Assembly (NCBI GenBank): GCA_036346275.1
Contig: CM070722.1
Coordinates: 67,862,309 to 67,926,308 of the forward strand
DNA length: 64,000 nucleotides
From: Otatea glauca
Lineage: Eukaryota > Streptophyta > Magnoliopsida > Poales > Poaceae
Direction: 5' to 3'
In this document: positions 1 to 10,349 of the stretch, in pieces
How the letters are laid out: every line of letters begins with the position of its first letter
How positions within the stretch are numbered: position 1 is the first letter of the stretch
Notes under the pieces: model-generated
Seen by the model: the letters and a program-made list of their open reading frames with translations, nothing else
The model's database searches: none
Told to the model about the DNA's origin: nothing
Program-made: the position numbers and the translations under genes

Positions 1-262
1 TTGAACATTCAACACATAGTAGCTTCAAGACATCAATCCTTGTGTGATATAACAAATTTAATGTTGAATTCTAGATTATATGAATTTTATGTTCTGCTAT
101 ATATATACCTCAGGCCTAGCTAGCAAACTAATCCATACAAAGAAATAAATATCCCAACATATTGATATAGAAAAATAAAATCGCGTTGCGGTGACCTAAT
201 GAGGCATTAGAGCTTGCTAAGCTATGCAGCCTGCTAAGCTATATATATGCAGCTTGCTAATG
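1..262. other. Intergenic AT-rich DNA, nothing recognised
   Basis: No ORF, RNA gene or clear repeat could be supported here. A short duplicated phrase around a tagcttgctaa motif recurs near 210-260, but it has no further structure. Confidence 0.5.
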
Positions 263-552
263 GCATGTACAATGGTATATGTCAGCTGTCTGTAAGACTA
301 TGTCACGTAGGATTTTAGGTGACGTGGAGAAGAGAGAAGAAGGAGAGAGAAAGCTACTATCTACTATTTAACAGACGGTCTTATAGACAGCTTTCTATGA
401 TGTGTACCATTGAATAGACAGTCTGTTAATTGGATGAGAAACTATTACAGACAACTATATAGACGATCCATTGTATAAGTTATTTTTAGTGATGTCTATA
501 GATGATGTGGAGATATATTATAGACAGTTGCCGTCTATTCCACTGTACACGC
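263..552. mobile_element. MITE with gCATGTACAATGG-type terminal inverted repeats
   Basis: The left end reads gcatgtacaatgg (263-275). The right end, reverse-complemented, reads gcgtgtacagtgg (540-552), giving imperfect inverted termini. The interior is non-coding and contains a purine-rich gagagaagaaggagagag stretch plus several agacagt/actgtct motifs. A second member with similar ends and interior lies at 26,938-27,251. No convincing target duplication is visible for this copy, so the superfamily (hAT or Mutator-like) is not settled. Confidence 0.65.
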
Positions 553-830
553 TTTAAGAATTTTATGTTTGACCTCTTGTGAATCCTATATCTAGTTTTG
601 TTCAACCATCATGAATCCTATATACAGCCTCATTCCTTCTAAATATCATTCACAAACATCATTAATTCACAAACTCAAAATGGTTTCCTTAGTCAAGCAT
701 ATCGGTTTCCCTAGTCAAACATTTGAGCTACAATTCTTTAGTTACAGCCTCATTCTTTATAAACATCATTCACAAACACAATAACCTAGTCAAACATATC
801 GGTTTCATACACAACTCACCGACGGAGATG
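553..830. repeat. Short imperfect tandem duplication
   Basis: A phrase of roughly 115 bp (tacagcctcattc, then cattcacaaacat, then cctagtcaaacat) appears twice, at about 613-730 and 744-808. No coding potential was recognised. Confidence 0.5.
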
Positions 831-1391
831 AGGAGGAGATGCTTGCGGACGAGGAGGTAGCCGACGGGGAGGAGGAGGAGGTGCTCGCAGACGAGGGTAG
901 CCGACGGCCGGGGAGGAGGAGGTAGCCGATAGGGAAGGTGCTCGCGAAGGAGGAGGTGCTCGCGGAGGAGGAGGTAGACGACAAGGAGAAGCAGGTGCTC
1001 ACGAAAGTCGCCGGGGAGGAGGTCGCCGGGAAGGAGGATTGCCCGGGGCTAGGGTTTGCAGGAGACGAAACACATGGATCTGACGCTACAAACCTCTATC
1101 AGTATGGTTATATAGGGGTCTCAGGTCATATCACAGACGGTTTCTAGTTAGAACCGTCTGTGATATTACCTTATCACAGACGATTCCTAATTAAAACCGT
1201 CCGTGATATAATCACAGACGAGTTTTAACTAAAACAGTCTGTGATACGACTGACGGTTCATAAAGAGAACCGTCTGTGATTAAATCACTGACGGTTGCAC
1301 TAGAGAACCGCCTGTGATGTTTATCATAACAAACGATTTTTTAAAACCGTTTGCAAAGAGGAGTCTAATATAAACTTTTCTGTAGTAGTGA
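830..1391. mobile_element. CACTA (En/Spm-type) transposon terminus, truncated
   Basis: The right edge reads cttttctgtagtagtg and ends at 1391. On the minus strand this is a CACTACTACAGAAAAG terminus typical of grass CACTA elements. Just inside it, 1129-1330 contains back-to-back palindromic units built from tcacagacggtt / aaccgtctgtga, the usual layout of subterminal transposase-binding repeats. Further in (830-1030) is a G/A-rich stretch repeating gaggaggtgctcgc-like phrases. It can be read as an acidic EEVLAEEEV-type peptide but looks like low-complexity sequence, not a gene. No matching left terminus was found, so the element is truncated or begins outside the window. Confidence 0.75.
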
Positions 1392-1687
1392 ATGGTGATG
1401 CAGCAAAACAAAGTACAAGGTCATATGCACTAATTACTTCTCTAATAAATTGAGAGGAATAATGTCCATTTGAGCCCAAGTTTCGGCCAGGCAGGACTCA
1501 GTCAAGCGCCATTTACTCTCTCCCTCTTGCACGTTGTGTGCAAGTGCAGCCAACTGCCACATGCATACATTCACATACGTGCAGGAGGGGAGGAAGGAAC
1601 TGGCAGCAGGTGTTGCTGCTCGTACGCACGCCACACAAATGCAGTTGCTGTAACTCCGTCCATGAAACCTCCCTCTCATCCTTGCTC
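1392..1687 (+). promoter_or_regulatory. Putative promoter region upstream of the hairpin array
   Basis: Non-coding DNA between the CACTA end and a strong TATA element. It has a pyrimidine-rich tract (cctccctctcatcc, about 1669-1682) immediately before the TATA box, as many plant core promoters do. No known transcription-factor module is claimed. Confidence 0.4.
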
Positions 1688-1697
1688 TATAAATATA
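1688..1697 (+). promoter_or_regulatory. TATA box (TATAAATATA)
   Basis: A near-consensus plant TATA box. Initiation would be expected about 30 bp downstream, near 1720-1730, followed by an A/G-rich leader and then the tandem hairpin array. The first ATG afterwards (1831) opens only a six-codon frame, so a non-coding transcript is more likely than an mRNA. Confidence 0.55.
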
Positions 1698-1943
1698 TAA
1701 GGGGTGAAGGTAGAGAGAAAAAGAACTTTTGGAAGGAAAGAAAAGCAAACATTTGAGAGGAAACTAAAGAAAAGAAGAGCAAACAAGCTGCTATTGGGAG
1801 AAGAGAAGAAGGTAAAAGAAGATAAGAATCATGTTCTTCCTTAGCCCTTAGGCTTGATCAAATGATACAAGCCGAGGTGCTCTTCTTCCTCCCATCCTCT
1901 TCCGCCCGAGCCAAGATGTATTTTCCTCAAGGCCTCACTTCCT

Positions 1944-2595
1944 AGTTCGGTCCCGTAGTGGATACGGATGCAAGAGCGAAGATACAAAATCTTCATTTCT
2001 TAGTATCAGTCCCTACGCATGGAAACGAACCAAGGGTGAGAAGACTCAAGACCTCACTTCCTATTTTCGGTCCCGTAGTGGATACGGATGCAAGAGCGAA
2101 GATACAAAATCTTCGTTTCTTAGTATCGGTCCCTACGCATGAAAACGAACCAAGGGTGAGAAGACTCAAGACCTCACTTCTTAGTTCGGTCTCGTAGTGG
2201 ATATGGATGCAAGAGCGAAGATACGAAATCTTCGTTTCTTAGTATCTATGCCTACACATGGAAACGAACCAAGGGTGAGAAAACTCAAGACCTCATTTCC
2301 TAGTTCGGTCCCGTAGTGGATACGGATGCAAGAGCGAGGATACAAAATCTTCGTTTCTTAGTATCGATCCTTACGCATGGAAGCGAACCAAGGGTGAGAA
2401 GACTCAAGACCTCACTTCCTAATTCGGTCCCGTAGTGGACATGGATGCAAGAGCGAAGATAAAATTTTTTTGTTTCTTAGTATCGGACACTACGCATGGA
2501 AACGAACCTAGGGTGAGAAGATTCAAGACCCCGTTTCTTAGGTTCGGTCCCTTAAAGCAGATACGAATCATGAGCGGGTATATGCTGCAAAAAAA
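1944..2595 (+). repeat. Tandem array of ~120-bp hairpin-forming units (about 5.4 copies)
   Basis: A 119-120 bp unit repeats with starts near 1944, 2064, 2184, 2303 and 2422, and a partial sixth copy lies at 2542. Each unit contains nested complementary segments. In the first copy 1945-1949 pairs with 2026-2030, 1951-1953 with 2021-2023, 1954-1958 with 2013-2017, 1961-1965 with 2003-2007, and 1978-1983 with 1989-1994 around a five-base loop. A second small stem joins 2036-2040 with 2053-2057. Unit 4 keeps one stem through a G-U pair and unit 3 keeps another, while unit 5 is decayed. The period alternates between 120 and 119, so no reading frame persists along the array. Transcription from the TATA box at 1688 is inferred. 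Confidence 0.85.
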
Positions 2596-3787
2596 ATGAT
2601 ACACCAAAAAAATGCTAATTAATTAATCTTCATCGCGGTTATGCTCGCACATGGGTTCCGTATTCGCGAATACCATGTCATGAGTAGTAATACAGACTAA
2701 AAAAAGAAAAGACATACTGATATGCTAGTTCACAACCATGCGCCATTATGCATGTATGAGCTAAATGCTAATTAATGGATCATCAAATTAACAAAGAAAA
2801 CCAAAGGAAAAGAAACCACACTTAAGCCCATGTCCTGCATGTATGCATAGCATCTCCCATCATCCCATGTCGCAAAGGAAGTGGCGTCGTGGTTGCATGC
2901 GTAAAAAAAATTAAGCATTGCTCTGCTTAATAAATGAATTAAGAATAATTAGTGTGCCCACATTTCAGTCAAAGCATGCTGAGCATCGCTACCAGGTAAT
3001 AAAAAAAAAGGTTGATAAATATGGCTATATGCATGTACATGCAAGGCTTTCATGTCCTAATCAAATTCTCCATTAACTAATTCAGCACATGCATATATAT
3101 ATATATATACACACACACACGTGCACACACACACGTGCAGGAATGAAGTTGAAGTAGTAATCATTTTCTCCATTAATTAACTTCAGCTACATGCATATGT
3201 GCAGGAAGGAGACTAAACCGTATCCATGCATACCGGTGATACTTACGAGCACTATTAAAGGCAACCTCCTTATCGGTTACACTATGTGTAAGCACTCAAT
3301 ATTTACGAGCACTATGCAATGCTAGTAGTAATACGAGACGGAGTAAATAAATAAATGAAACAAGGTGAAATAAAAATAAATAAAAAATTGAACTCATGTT
3401 ATGCTGCATGTATAGGTTCTTTAAAAATCAATACTATGCACGAAACTAAAAAATTTGATTAATATGAAAACAGTTAAAATATCCCCGAGCAAGCATCCGT
3501 CAATGACGCCAAGATTGAAGACTTTTCTTTTTTATATTTTTGTAATAACATATGTTGCAATTTGGTGTAGTCTTTCTGTTGGAATTCTTAATTAGGGGTT
3601 TTCTCGCAAAGAGATGTAATTATCAGAATTTTTATATAAATGTATGAATTTTGGAAGTAATGTACCCGTAATACCTGATACTTGATGTTCCTTAGTCTCA
3701 TATTCAATTAAAATTTAAACAACTTGTCTCTAATGACGTTGGAGATAGGTTCATGCCCATGTCCCCGTCATCATAAGTCTCCTCAAA
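2596..3787. other. Intergenic, no gene; microsatellite at 3093-3134
   Basis: AT-rich DNA without supportable genes. A compound microsatellite, (AT)n followed by (AC)n, lies at about 3093-3134. Sequence from about 3577 towards the chromovirus fragment may include decayed LTR, but no boundary could be fixed. Confidence 0.5.
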
Positions 3788-4141
3788 TCAAGTTGGATCC
3801 TGGCCGCCGATGTTCATTACTTGAAGTCGCTGGAACGATGTCTTCCCTGCCGACTCCCATTCAAACTCTCCTTCACTTTGGTTGTCTGAACTTCTGTGCT
3901 CAAATTCTTTGAAGTTCCTGACAATTCCCCCTTCTTGAGCAAGTGCTTGTCCCCAAGCCTTGAAGTCTGGAAAGGTGCTATGTATAAAACTAGCATCCTC
4001 CCATGTCGCCTCTTCTTCAGATAAATTTAACCATTGGATCAAACATTGAGCAACAGCCACCTCTTTCCTTGGAACTATGCGGCAATGAAATACAGCAATA
4101 AGTTTTGTCTTGATCTTGCCTTCTGAATCAACCAGTGGCAA
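3788..4141 (-). pseudogene. Ty3/gypsy chromovirus polyprotein C-terminus with chromodomain (fragment)
   Basis: The 117-residue frame reads through the C-terminal end of a chromovirus integrase. The segment CLIQWLNLSEEEATWEDASF, followed by IHSTFPDF, matches the chromodomain pattern (hydrophobic-Q-W, EATWE) that follows the integrase in plant chromoviruses. In intact elements this domain is thought to direct insertion by recognising modified histones. Nothing of the integrase core, RT or gag is attached: reading upstream (above 4141) leaves the homology at once. This is therefore an orphan 3' scrap. The shared tail wording (AQEGGIVRNF) sits just before where a polypurine tract and LTR would begin. 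It is a relic and not a host gene. Confidence 0.8.
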
Positions 4142-4564
4142 TCCAGGAAGAGGTACATCACGGCTACTGCCTTCAAATCGAGCGTCGTCTCCCCTTCCTC
4201 CACCTTGCTCCTCTCTGTTGCCACTTATCTCTGGCCGTCGCCGCCAATATCTAAATTGTGGCTGCCGGATTTGTCCTTCCCTGTTCGATGGCAGCGACGC
4301 ATAGTCAGGAGGCTAGCACTAGGAGGAATAGCGGCTGGTAGTGGCAATAGGGTTGCGGAGGGATGGCGCGGGAGGACAGAGGGGTGTGGGGTTGCGGATA
4401 GCGATGGTTCGGAGGAGGTGAGCGGCGGTGGAACCCGGGAGGGGCAGGGATGGTGAGATGAGGGAGAGGCAACGGTGAGGGGCTTTGATAGGGGCAGCGA
4501 TGTCACGTGGGAGGGAGAAGTCGGTGATAGTGCTGGGTGGGAGAATGCGAGGGATAGTTGGGAG
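4142..4564. other. GC-richer unrecognised segment, left half of a hAT target site
   Basis: Several overlapping frames exist on both strands (Pro/Ser-rich on minus), but none shows a recognisable domain. The segment continues at 5532 once the hAT insertion is removed. The final 8 bases (gttgggag, 4557-4564) are the left copy of the hAT target duplication. Confidence 0.5.
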
Positions 4565-5531
4565 CAGTGGCGTATCCAACGGGTGGGCTCGGTTGGGCTC
4601 GAGCCCACCCTCCGGTCGTCATATCCTATGTACCCTATCTAGCAACGTTTATTTTTTAGCATAACAGTAGGCACGTCTAGAGGAAGAAGAAACTTTGCTA
4701 GGTGGTGAGCTATTTTTATACCATGTGGCTTCATGGGCCGCTGCTTGTTGAATACCTAACTTTGCAATTGGTAACTTCACTTGCTGTCTGCAAAACTGGA
4801 CTTGAACTCTCAATGCACGTAGAGACTATAGAGAGAGAGAGGGAGGTGACTCGACATCTCTTCTTTGCGAGGATATGGCATCCATCAAGTAGGAAGCTCT
4901 TGATGCACGTTGTTGGGACTCGGCAATTGTAAGGGCACGGCGAGGATGTTGAGTGAATGTCGGGGAACTGGCGAGGGTACGAGTGTGTGGCAATGGACAA
5001 CCCACTGCAGTGATGATGAGCAGATTGTGAAGGTGGCGTAGTGTGAGTTGGCGAGTGCCTAACCGACTGAGTGGACTGACCATGAAAATAAATAGACAAA
5101 GTGAGCCCCTTTTCTAATGTATGATTTTTGAGAGGTGCTTTAATGCTTTCCTTTTTGACAGATGCAGAAATATTAAAGCATGAATAAAAGGTAGATGGTA
5201 ATTACTTACCCTTTTGCTTACTTCAAGATTTGTACAACTTGTATTGGAAAGGAAAGTATTGAAGCATTGCTCATGATTTTTTTATCAATTGTAAATATGT
5301 CAGTAGGTTGAAAGAGACAATAGCTAATTTGTTTGATTGATTGGTGTTAACTTGTTTATAGATTTCCAAAAGTTTAACAAGCGAATATTGCACAAATATT
5401 TCTCAAATAATGAACTACAAGTAGTAGCACTCGAACCGATAAGAATATAACACAAGCTGTTTAACATGTTTATCTCAATTTAACCTAATTTTTTAAGCCT
5501 ACCCTCTATTTTTATCCTGGATTCACCACTG
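4565..5531. mobile_element. Non-autonomous hAT element with perfect 8-bp target duplication
   Basis: The left end is cagtggcgtatcca (4565-4578). The right end is tggattcaccactg (5518-5531), whose reverse complement cagtggtgaatcca differs at two positions. The element is flanked by identical 8-bp copies of gttgggag at 4557-4564 and 5532-5539, the hallmark of hAT transposition. The 967-bp interior has no transposase: the frames around 4700-5100 are short and unrecognised. It therefore needed a transposase supplied in trans. The perfect target duplication suggests a fairly recent insertion. Confidence 0.9.
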
Positions 5532-6076
5532 GTTGGGAGGGAAGGGGAGGGAGGTCGCGGCGTTGCTGCAGTTCGTCACTAGAGAGATGGAGTGAGTAGA
5601 AGGTGAGAGTGAGGAGGGCGAGTGTGAGGCATCGCCCGCCGCCGGCGCTGAGGACAGTGGGAGTAAAGGAAAGTAGAGAGCGAGAGAAGGAGGTGGTGGC
5701 CGATGTGAGGAGACCAGGAGAGAAGCTAAGGCGTGGCACGGGGCTTGGCTTGGATTTGGAGCATGCGTTGACGGCCGGATCTGCCCCTTGGCACCGATCG
5801 GACTGCCCAAATATTTCAGGACCTTAGCGGAATTCTATGAATCACAAAGGCTTTTTTGCAAAAAATAGGTGAACACAAAAGCTATAGCCATCTGTTCGGC
5901 CAGGACCTCATCGCGATTTCATAAATCGTGGGGAGCCTTTTCGCAAAATTGAGGACGTGACACTTCTAGGGCTCGTCGATCCTCTCCCCCGTACGAGTAA
6001 GTATACTATATTATAAAATGATGACGATCGCTGTGGATCAAACACAATGCACCTCTATTAATTATAGATCCATATC
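5532..6076. other. Unrecognised segment (right half of hAT target site) and spacer
   Basis: 5540-5830 continues the GC-rich sequence interrupted by the hAT element. 5830-5990 contains an imperfect A/T-rich repeat with the phrases cttttttgcaaaa and ccttttcgcaaaa. No gene was recognised. Confidence 0.45.
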
Positions 6077-6483
6077 AAGAAAAGGAACTGATTAGAACAC
6101 CAAAACTTGAATGATTTGGTGTATGTTCAATACAACCAGAAAATTGTCAATAGATTTAAGATGCGCTGTGAAGAAGGAACCAATTTTAACCATTTGTTCC
6201 TAGATGAATTTCAGTGGGACAATGAATGGGTTGATGCGAATGCCCAACAAGTTCACACTAGGGAGGAACTTTTATTGTCTCATGTTGATAACGCCATAGA
6301 TGCATCATGCAACTTTGAGGGTCTAATGTTCCAAGGAGAGCGCATGAAGGAATCATCTCCTACTCTCGTCATCATGGAAATGGTCCTACATCAAGGGTTG
6401 TTGAAGAGCTTGCCTTGGACAATGAAGATGATGAACATGAAGTTGAGCCTTTTTTGCACGACGATGAGAATGTTGATGATGAT
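6077..6483 (+). pseudogene. hAT transposase C-terminal fragment (broken)
   Basis: Reading from 6077 gives KKRN, a stop (TGA at 6089-6091), then LEHQNLNDLVYVQYNQ and RFKMRCEEG. This is the LEHxRLNDLVxVxYN motif near the C-terminal dimerisation region of plant hAT transposases. The frame holds to about 6340. The acidic tail (ELALDNEDDEHEVEPF, ending in a run of Asp) then lies in another frame, so there is a frameshift near 6340-6370. The sequence stops abruptly at 6483, where a copia LTR begins, so this relic was probably split by the copia insertion. The zinc finger, DUF659-type region and catalytic residues are absent. It is non-functional. Confidence 0.75.
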
Positions 6484-6642
6484 TGTTAAGGGTATAGATA
6501 TTGTCTTATATAGATTCCCCATATATAGGTTTTCCTTATATATGTATTGCCTTATATAAGCTTTCCTTTTGTACTCGTTTGTACATCTATATATTCTGAC
6601 CTATTGGTCTTATATTGAATACAACAAGTGCTATTCGCAACA
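6484..6642 (+). repeat. Copia LTR (5'), 159 bp
   Basis: The sequence starts with tgttaag and ends with gcaaca, satisfying the TG...CA rule. It contains cttatataag (promoter-like) and is followed directly by a methionine-tRNA primer-binding site at 6643. It is short, as in some plant copia families. No matching 3' LTR was found, so the element is truncated. Confidence 0.7.
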
Positions 6643-6654
6643 TAGTATCAGAGC
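6643..6654 (+). other. Primer-binding site, initiator tRNA-Met type
   Basis: tagtatcagagc differs by one base from the canonical plant TGGTATCAGAGC site complementary to the 3' end of initiator tRNA-Met. It sits immediately after the LTR, which fixes the plus orientation of the copia remnant. Confidence 0.75.
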
Positions 6655-6690
6655 ATAGGTTAGGGTTAGGGTTTTACTGATGTTGCGCTT

Positions 6691-8700
6691 GTGTCACCCA
6701 ACACATCCTTGCTTGGCCGGATCTTCCCGTCAACTGTCTCTTCAACTATTGGCTGGCTCTTCCCATCGGCCAGCTCACTGATCATGGCTGTTGTGTTATC
6801 CTTGATTCTGACTCTTGTTGCGTTCAGGATCGCCGCACGGGGGTTTTGGTTGGTATTAGCCCTCGCCGCCGTGACTCTCAGCGTCTTTGGGAACCTGGTT
6901 GGCTTCGTCTTCCTTTCGCTGCTTCTGCCAGTCTCTCCATCTCTTCCATTGCTTCTGCCTCCGCTGCATCCTCCACCGGATCGTTTGCTCAGTGGCATCA
7001 CCATTTGGGTCATATTTGTGGTTTACGTGTGTCTTCTTTAGTTCGTCATGACCTTTTAAGATATGTGTGGTGATACCTCTTTAGATTGTACGGGTTCTAA
7101 GCTTGGTAAGCAGATACAACTCCCTTACCCTTTCAGTGAGTCTGTGTCCCACATCCGTTTGATCTTGTTCATTCTGATGTTTGGGGTCCGGCTCCTTTTG
7201 CTTCAAAAGGTGGTCATAAATATTATATTCTTTTTATAGATGATTTCTCTCGCCACACCTGGATATATTTTATGTCTTCTCGTAGTGAGGCTTTATCCAT
7301 CTAATAAGAATTTTGCCACTATGATTCATACTCTATTTGATTCTCTCATTCATGTTCTTCGTGCTAACTCGATAGAGGAGTATCTGTCAGGAACCCTACG
7401 TACTTTTCTTACTGAGCAATGCACTCTTTTCTCAGTTTTCCTATCCTAGCGTTCATGCTCAGAATGGTGTGGCTAAGCGCAAGCATCGCCATCTTCTTGA
7501 CACAACTCGTACTCTTTTACTTGCTTCTGCTGTTCCACCTTATTTTTGGGCTGAGGTTGTTTCTACTACCAGTTACTTGATTAATATTTAGCCTTTTCTG
7601 CTCTTCAGGGTGGGATTCCAGTAGAGCGTCTTTGTGGCATGCCTCCCGATTATTCTAGTCTTTGCCTATTTGGGTGTGTGTGTGCTATGTACTCCTTACA
7701 CCTCGTGAACGCACCAAGTTGACCTCTCAGTTTGTTAAGCGCATTTTTCTGGGCTATAGTGCTAAGCATAAGGGATATCATTGTTGGGATCCTGTTGGTC
7801 GACGGATGCGAATCTCTCGAGATGTTACTTTTGATGAGTCTCGTCTCTTCTACCCTCGTCCATCATCGGTCAGCTCTTTTGTCGTCTCCACTCTCCTTTG
7901 AGTCTTTTATTCTCAATGTCATTTAGGGATGGCAATCAGGTGTACCTCCGGGTACGACTGCCGCCCACCCGAACCAGAAACCTGAAACAGTGCCGCCCAC
8001 CCGAACTCGTTAGGCTTTTCGGGCATAGAATTGTGCCCACACCCGAACCAGATGTGTATCCAAACCCGATGGGTACCCATGGGTAGTTGATGTAACAAAA
8101 CATGTGCACCTAAGATACCCATTGGGTACCCATGAACTCAATGGGTACCCATTGATGTAACATAATGGGGATACATGTGTCTCTAAAAAGTGGAACTCAC
8201 ATGTCATAGGATACCTATTGGGTACCCATGCGTACAAATTGACACACGTGCCCATCCTATAACCTTATCAGGTACCCAAATCCGAAAACCCGTGGGTCTG
8301 AAGTGCTACCCATACCCATCCTTATCGGGTCGGGTACCTGCGGGTACCCAAACCCATTGGTAAAACTATCATCCCTAGTGTCATTGCTTTCGTTGCGTCC
8401 ATCCAAGTCCTTAACATCTTGGTTCTTTCGTCAGCTCGACTCTTTTTATCAGCGCGGCTCATTCCGTCGACTCCGATTTTTGACTCATTACATCGGCTCA
8501 ACTCAGCTTATTTCGGCAGCTTTCCTCCGTCGGTTTTGGCTCATTATGCCAGATGGTTTCAGCTCAGCTCTTCATCAACTTGGCTCCTTTGTCAGCTCGG
8601 TTTTCAACAGTTGGATGCTACGACAACTACTTCAAGACCAGGTTTTGGTGATTGTGAATGTGATTTTCTTATGGACTTGTGGTGGCTATGCATGATTTGT
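6691..8700 (+). pseudogene. Ty1/copia pol remnant: GAG-pre-integrase and integrase
   Basis: Different frames together give a copia polyprotein. Around 6990-7100 is the GAG-pre-integrase piece with WHHHLGHICGLRVSSLVRHD. Around 7150-7260 is FDLVHSDVWGPAPFASKGGH, then YILFIDDFSRHTW of the integrase core. At 7715-7850 is the integrase C-terminal segment KRIFLGYSAKHKGYHCWDPV, then RMRISRDVTFDESR. Several stops and frameshifts separate the pieces. Gag and protease are essentially missing between the PBS (6654) and 6966, and no RT or RNase H follows. The serine-rich linker after the integrase is split by a MITE at 7924-8377 and resumes at about 8386. Confidence 0.8.
7924..8377. mobile_element. hAT-type MITE with GGGTACCC-rich interior
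   Basis: The left end is tagggatggcaat (7924). The right end is actatcatcccta (8365-8377), its imperfect reverse complement. It is flanked by atgtcatt (7916-7923) and gtgtcatt (8378-8385), which match at 7 of 8 positions, as expected for an old hAT target duplication. The interior repeats gggtaccc/tgggtacc phrases many times on both strands, so it can fold extensively. It is inserted into the copia remnant's linker region. No coding capacity. Confidence 0.85.
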
Positions 8701-8755
8701 CCTTCTAAACAATATTAGCTATTGGTAGTAATGTTGCTATTTACTTGCATCCATG

Positions 8756-9138
8756 CTATATATATATATATAGGAAAATGATTCTATACTCCTGGGTGTA
8801 TGTACTCTCACCTCCAGTATACCATTTAAATGATGTTGTTATACCTCTTTATATTTTTTAGTATACTCTAATACTGATTATAAGATACTCCAAAGTGAGT
8901 TCCACGAAAAATTTCATCAAAGTCTACCCTTTATAGCATAATTTGTTTATATATTCTTTTACATATGGAAAAGGGTATGTAGCAAAAATAAAGGGCTCAT
9001 GAAATTTTTCAATCGTGTCGCATTGGAGTATCTTAGAATTATTATTGAGTATACCGAAAGTGATAAAGGAATATAAAGCGTTCATTTAAGTGCTATATTA
9101 GAGGTGAGAGTATGTACTCTGAGAATACTGAAAAGGTT

Positions 9139-9220
<82 letters not shown>
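8756..9220. mobile_element. TIR element inserted in a (TA)n microsatellite
   Basis: A (TA)n tract ends at 8772 and a much longer (AT)n tract, nearly 40 units, runs from about 9143 to 9218. Between them is a ~370-bp segment with long imperfect inverted ends. The left side carries gtatgtactctcacctc (about 8802-8818) and its counterpart gaggtgagagtatgtact lies at 9100-9117; the similarity extends inward over the ttaaatga motif. No coding capacity. The arrangement resembles the Micron elements described in rice, which target TA repeats, but family identity was not tested. Confidence 0.65.
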
Positions 9221-9224
<4 letters not shown>

Positions 9225-10316
9225 CGTGCTGCAACAGCAAAATAAACTTAAGTCTAAATATTATGTTGCAATTATACTTTTTTGCTCAAAGGAATAGATG
9301 TTTGATGCTGCTTGACTATACCCACAACAAACAATTGAGGGCATTGATCGAAATAATGATCAGCAAGTAAATTAACTAACCGTAGGGGCTCTACACGCAT
9401 GCTTGCAAAATTATAAGCCCAAGGGCTTTACATCGACATGTTAGTAAGTACATAAGAGAAAATCGAAGGAGACATGACAAAACATTCACTATCGAAACTT
9501 TCTTGCGATATGATAGTTTTACCCGTGAACCAAACTTTGATAAAACAAAAGAAGAATAAAAAACACATGTGAGAATAAACTATGGTGCAGATTGTGTCAT
9601 AAACACAGTGGCAGAAAAATCAAATTTCCAAAAAGAACAGTGTGGAGTTGGGCTGGACAGCGCGGGCGCTGGGTTGGACGATCCACGTTGCACGGGGGTA
9701 AACTCCTTCTTTTATTAGTTTAGATATCAAATTCAACAATTCATGATCTTACACGAAAGAAATTAAAATCATTATGCATACGCAGCATATCTTGTTGCGG
9801 TCTACAACAATAAACTATAATTCTCCCGTATGTGCATGTACAATTAGCATTAAATGTTCCTCATGATTGATATAAACATTGAAAATTCAAGCCAACCATC
9901 CCAAAATTCAAAGCAACCAATCACAAATCTTAATAAAGCACTTTGGATGGCTAGGATGGTATATATGTCTAAATGTATATGTGGTTTTGCATATGTTTTT
10001 TTTTTTTTCCTTTAGTGAGATAAGACTCTTATCTTGGTGCAGTTTTTCTTTTGATTTAGCAATACATTGACTTTATCAACGAAGGACTTTCCAGCTAAAA
10101 GATATTATAGAATATGTAAGATTGGTTGTATTAGTTAATTGGTATAAAAGTAAACAACTTAATTTACCTTATCAAATAATCAATCCACTCTACTCGTGCA
10201 AGCTTGAGCATGCAAAATCATACACAACGGTGCCCCACAGCCACACGTCCTCCGTCAGTCCATTTCCGATCGATCTGTGACCAGGCGCTGCCGCAAAGGC
10301 AAAGCCCAAAAATGAC

Positions 10317-10349
<33 letters not shown>

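Noticed and set aside
938..1147. Acidic EEVLAEEEV-type ORF
   Set aside because: Low-complexity G/A-rich DNA inside a CACTA terminus; no independent evidence of coding.
1500..1900. Possible miRNA precursor
   Set aside because: I compared by eye with common plant miRNA families recalled from memory and saw no match; no single clean precursor stem.
1958..2197. 79-codon plus frame made of two 40-residue repeats
   Set aside because: It exists only because the first two units are exactly 120 bp; the next period is 119 and the frame collapses. Nested stems explain the conservation better.
9104..9370. ORFs with poly(Ile-Tyr)
   Set aside because: Direct translation of the (AT)n microsatellite.
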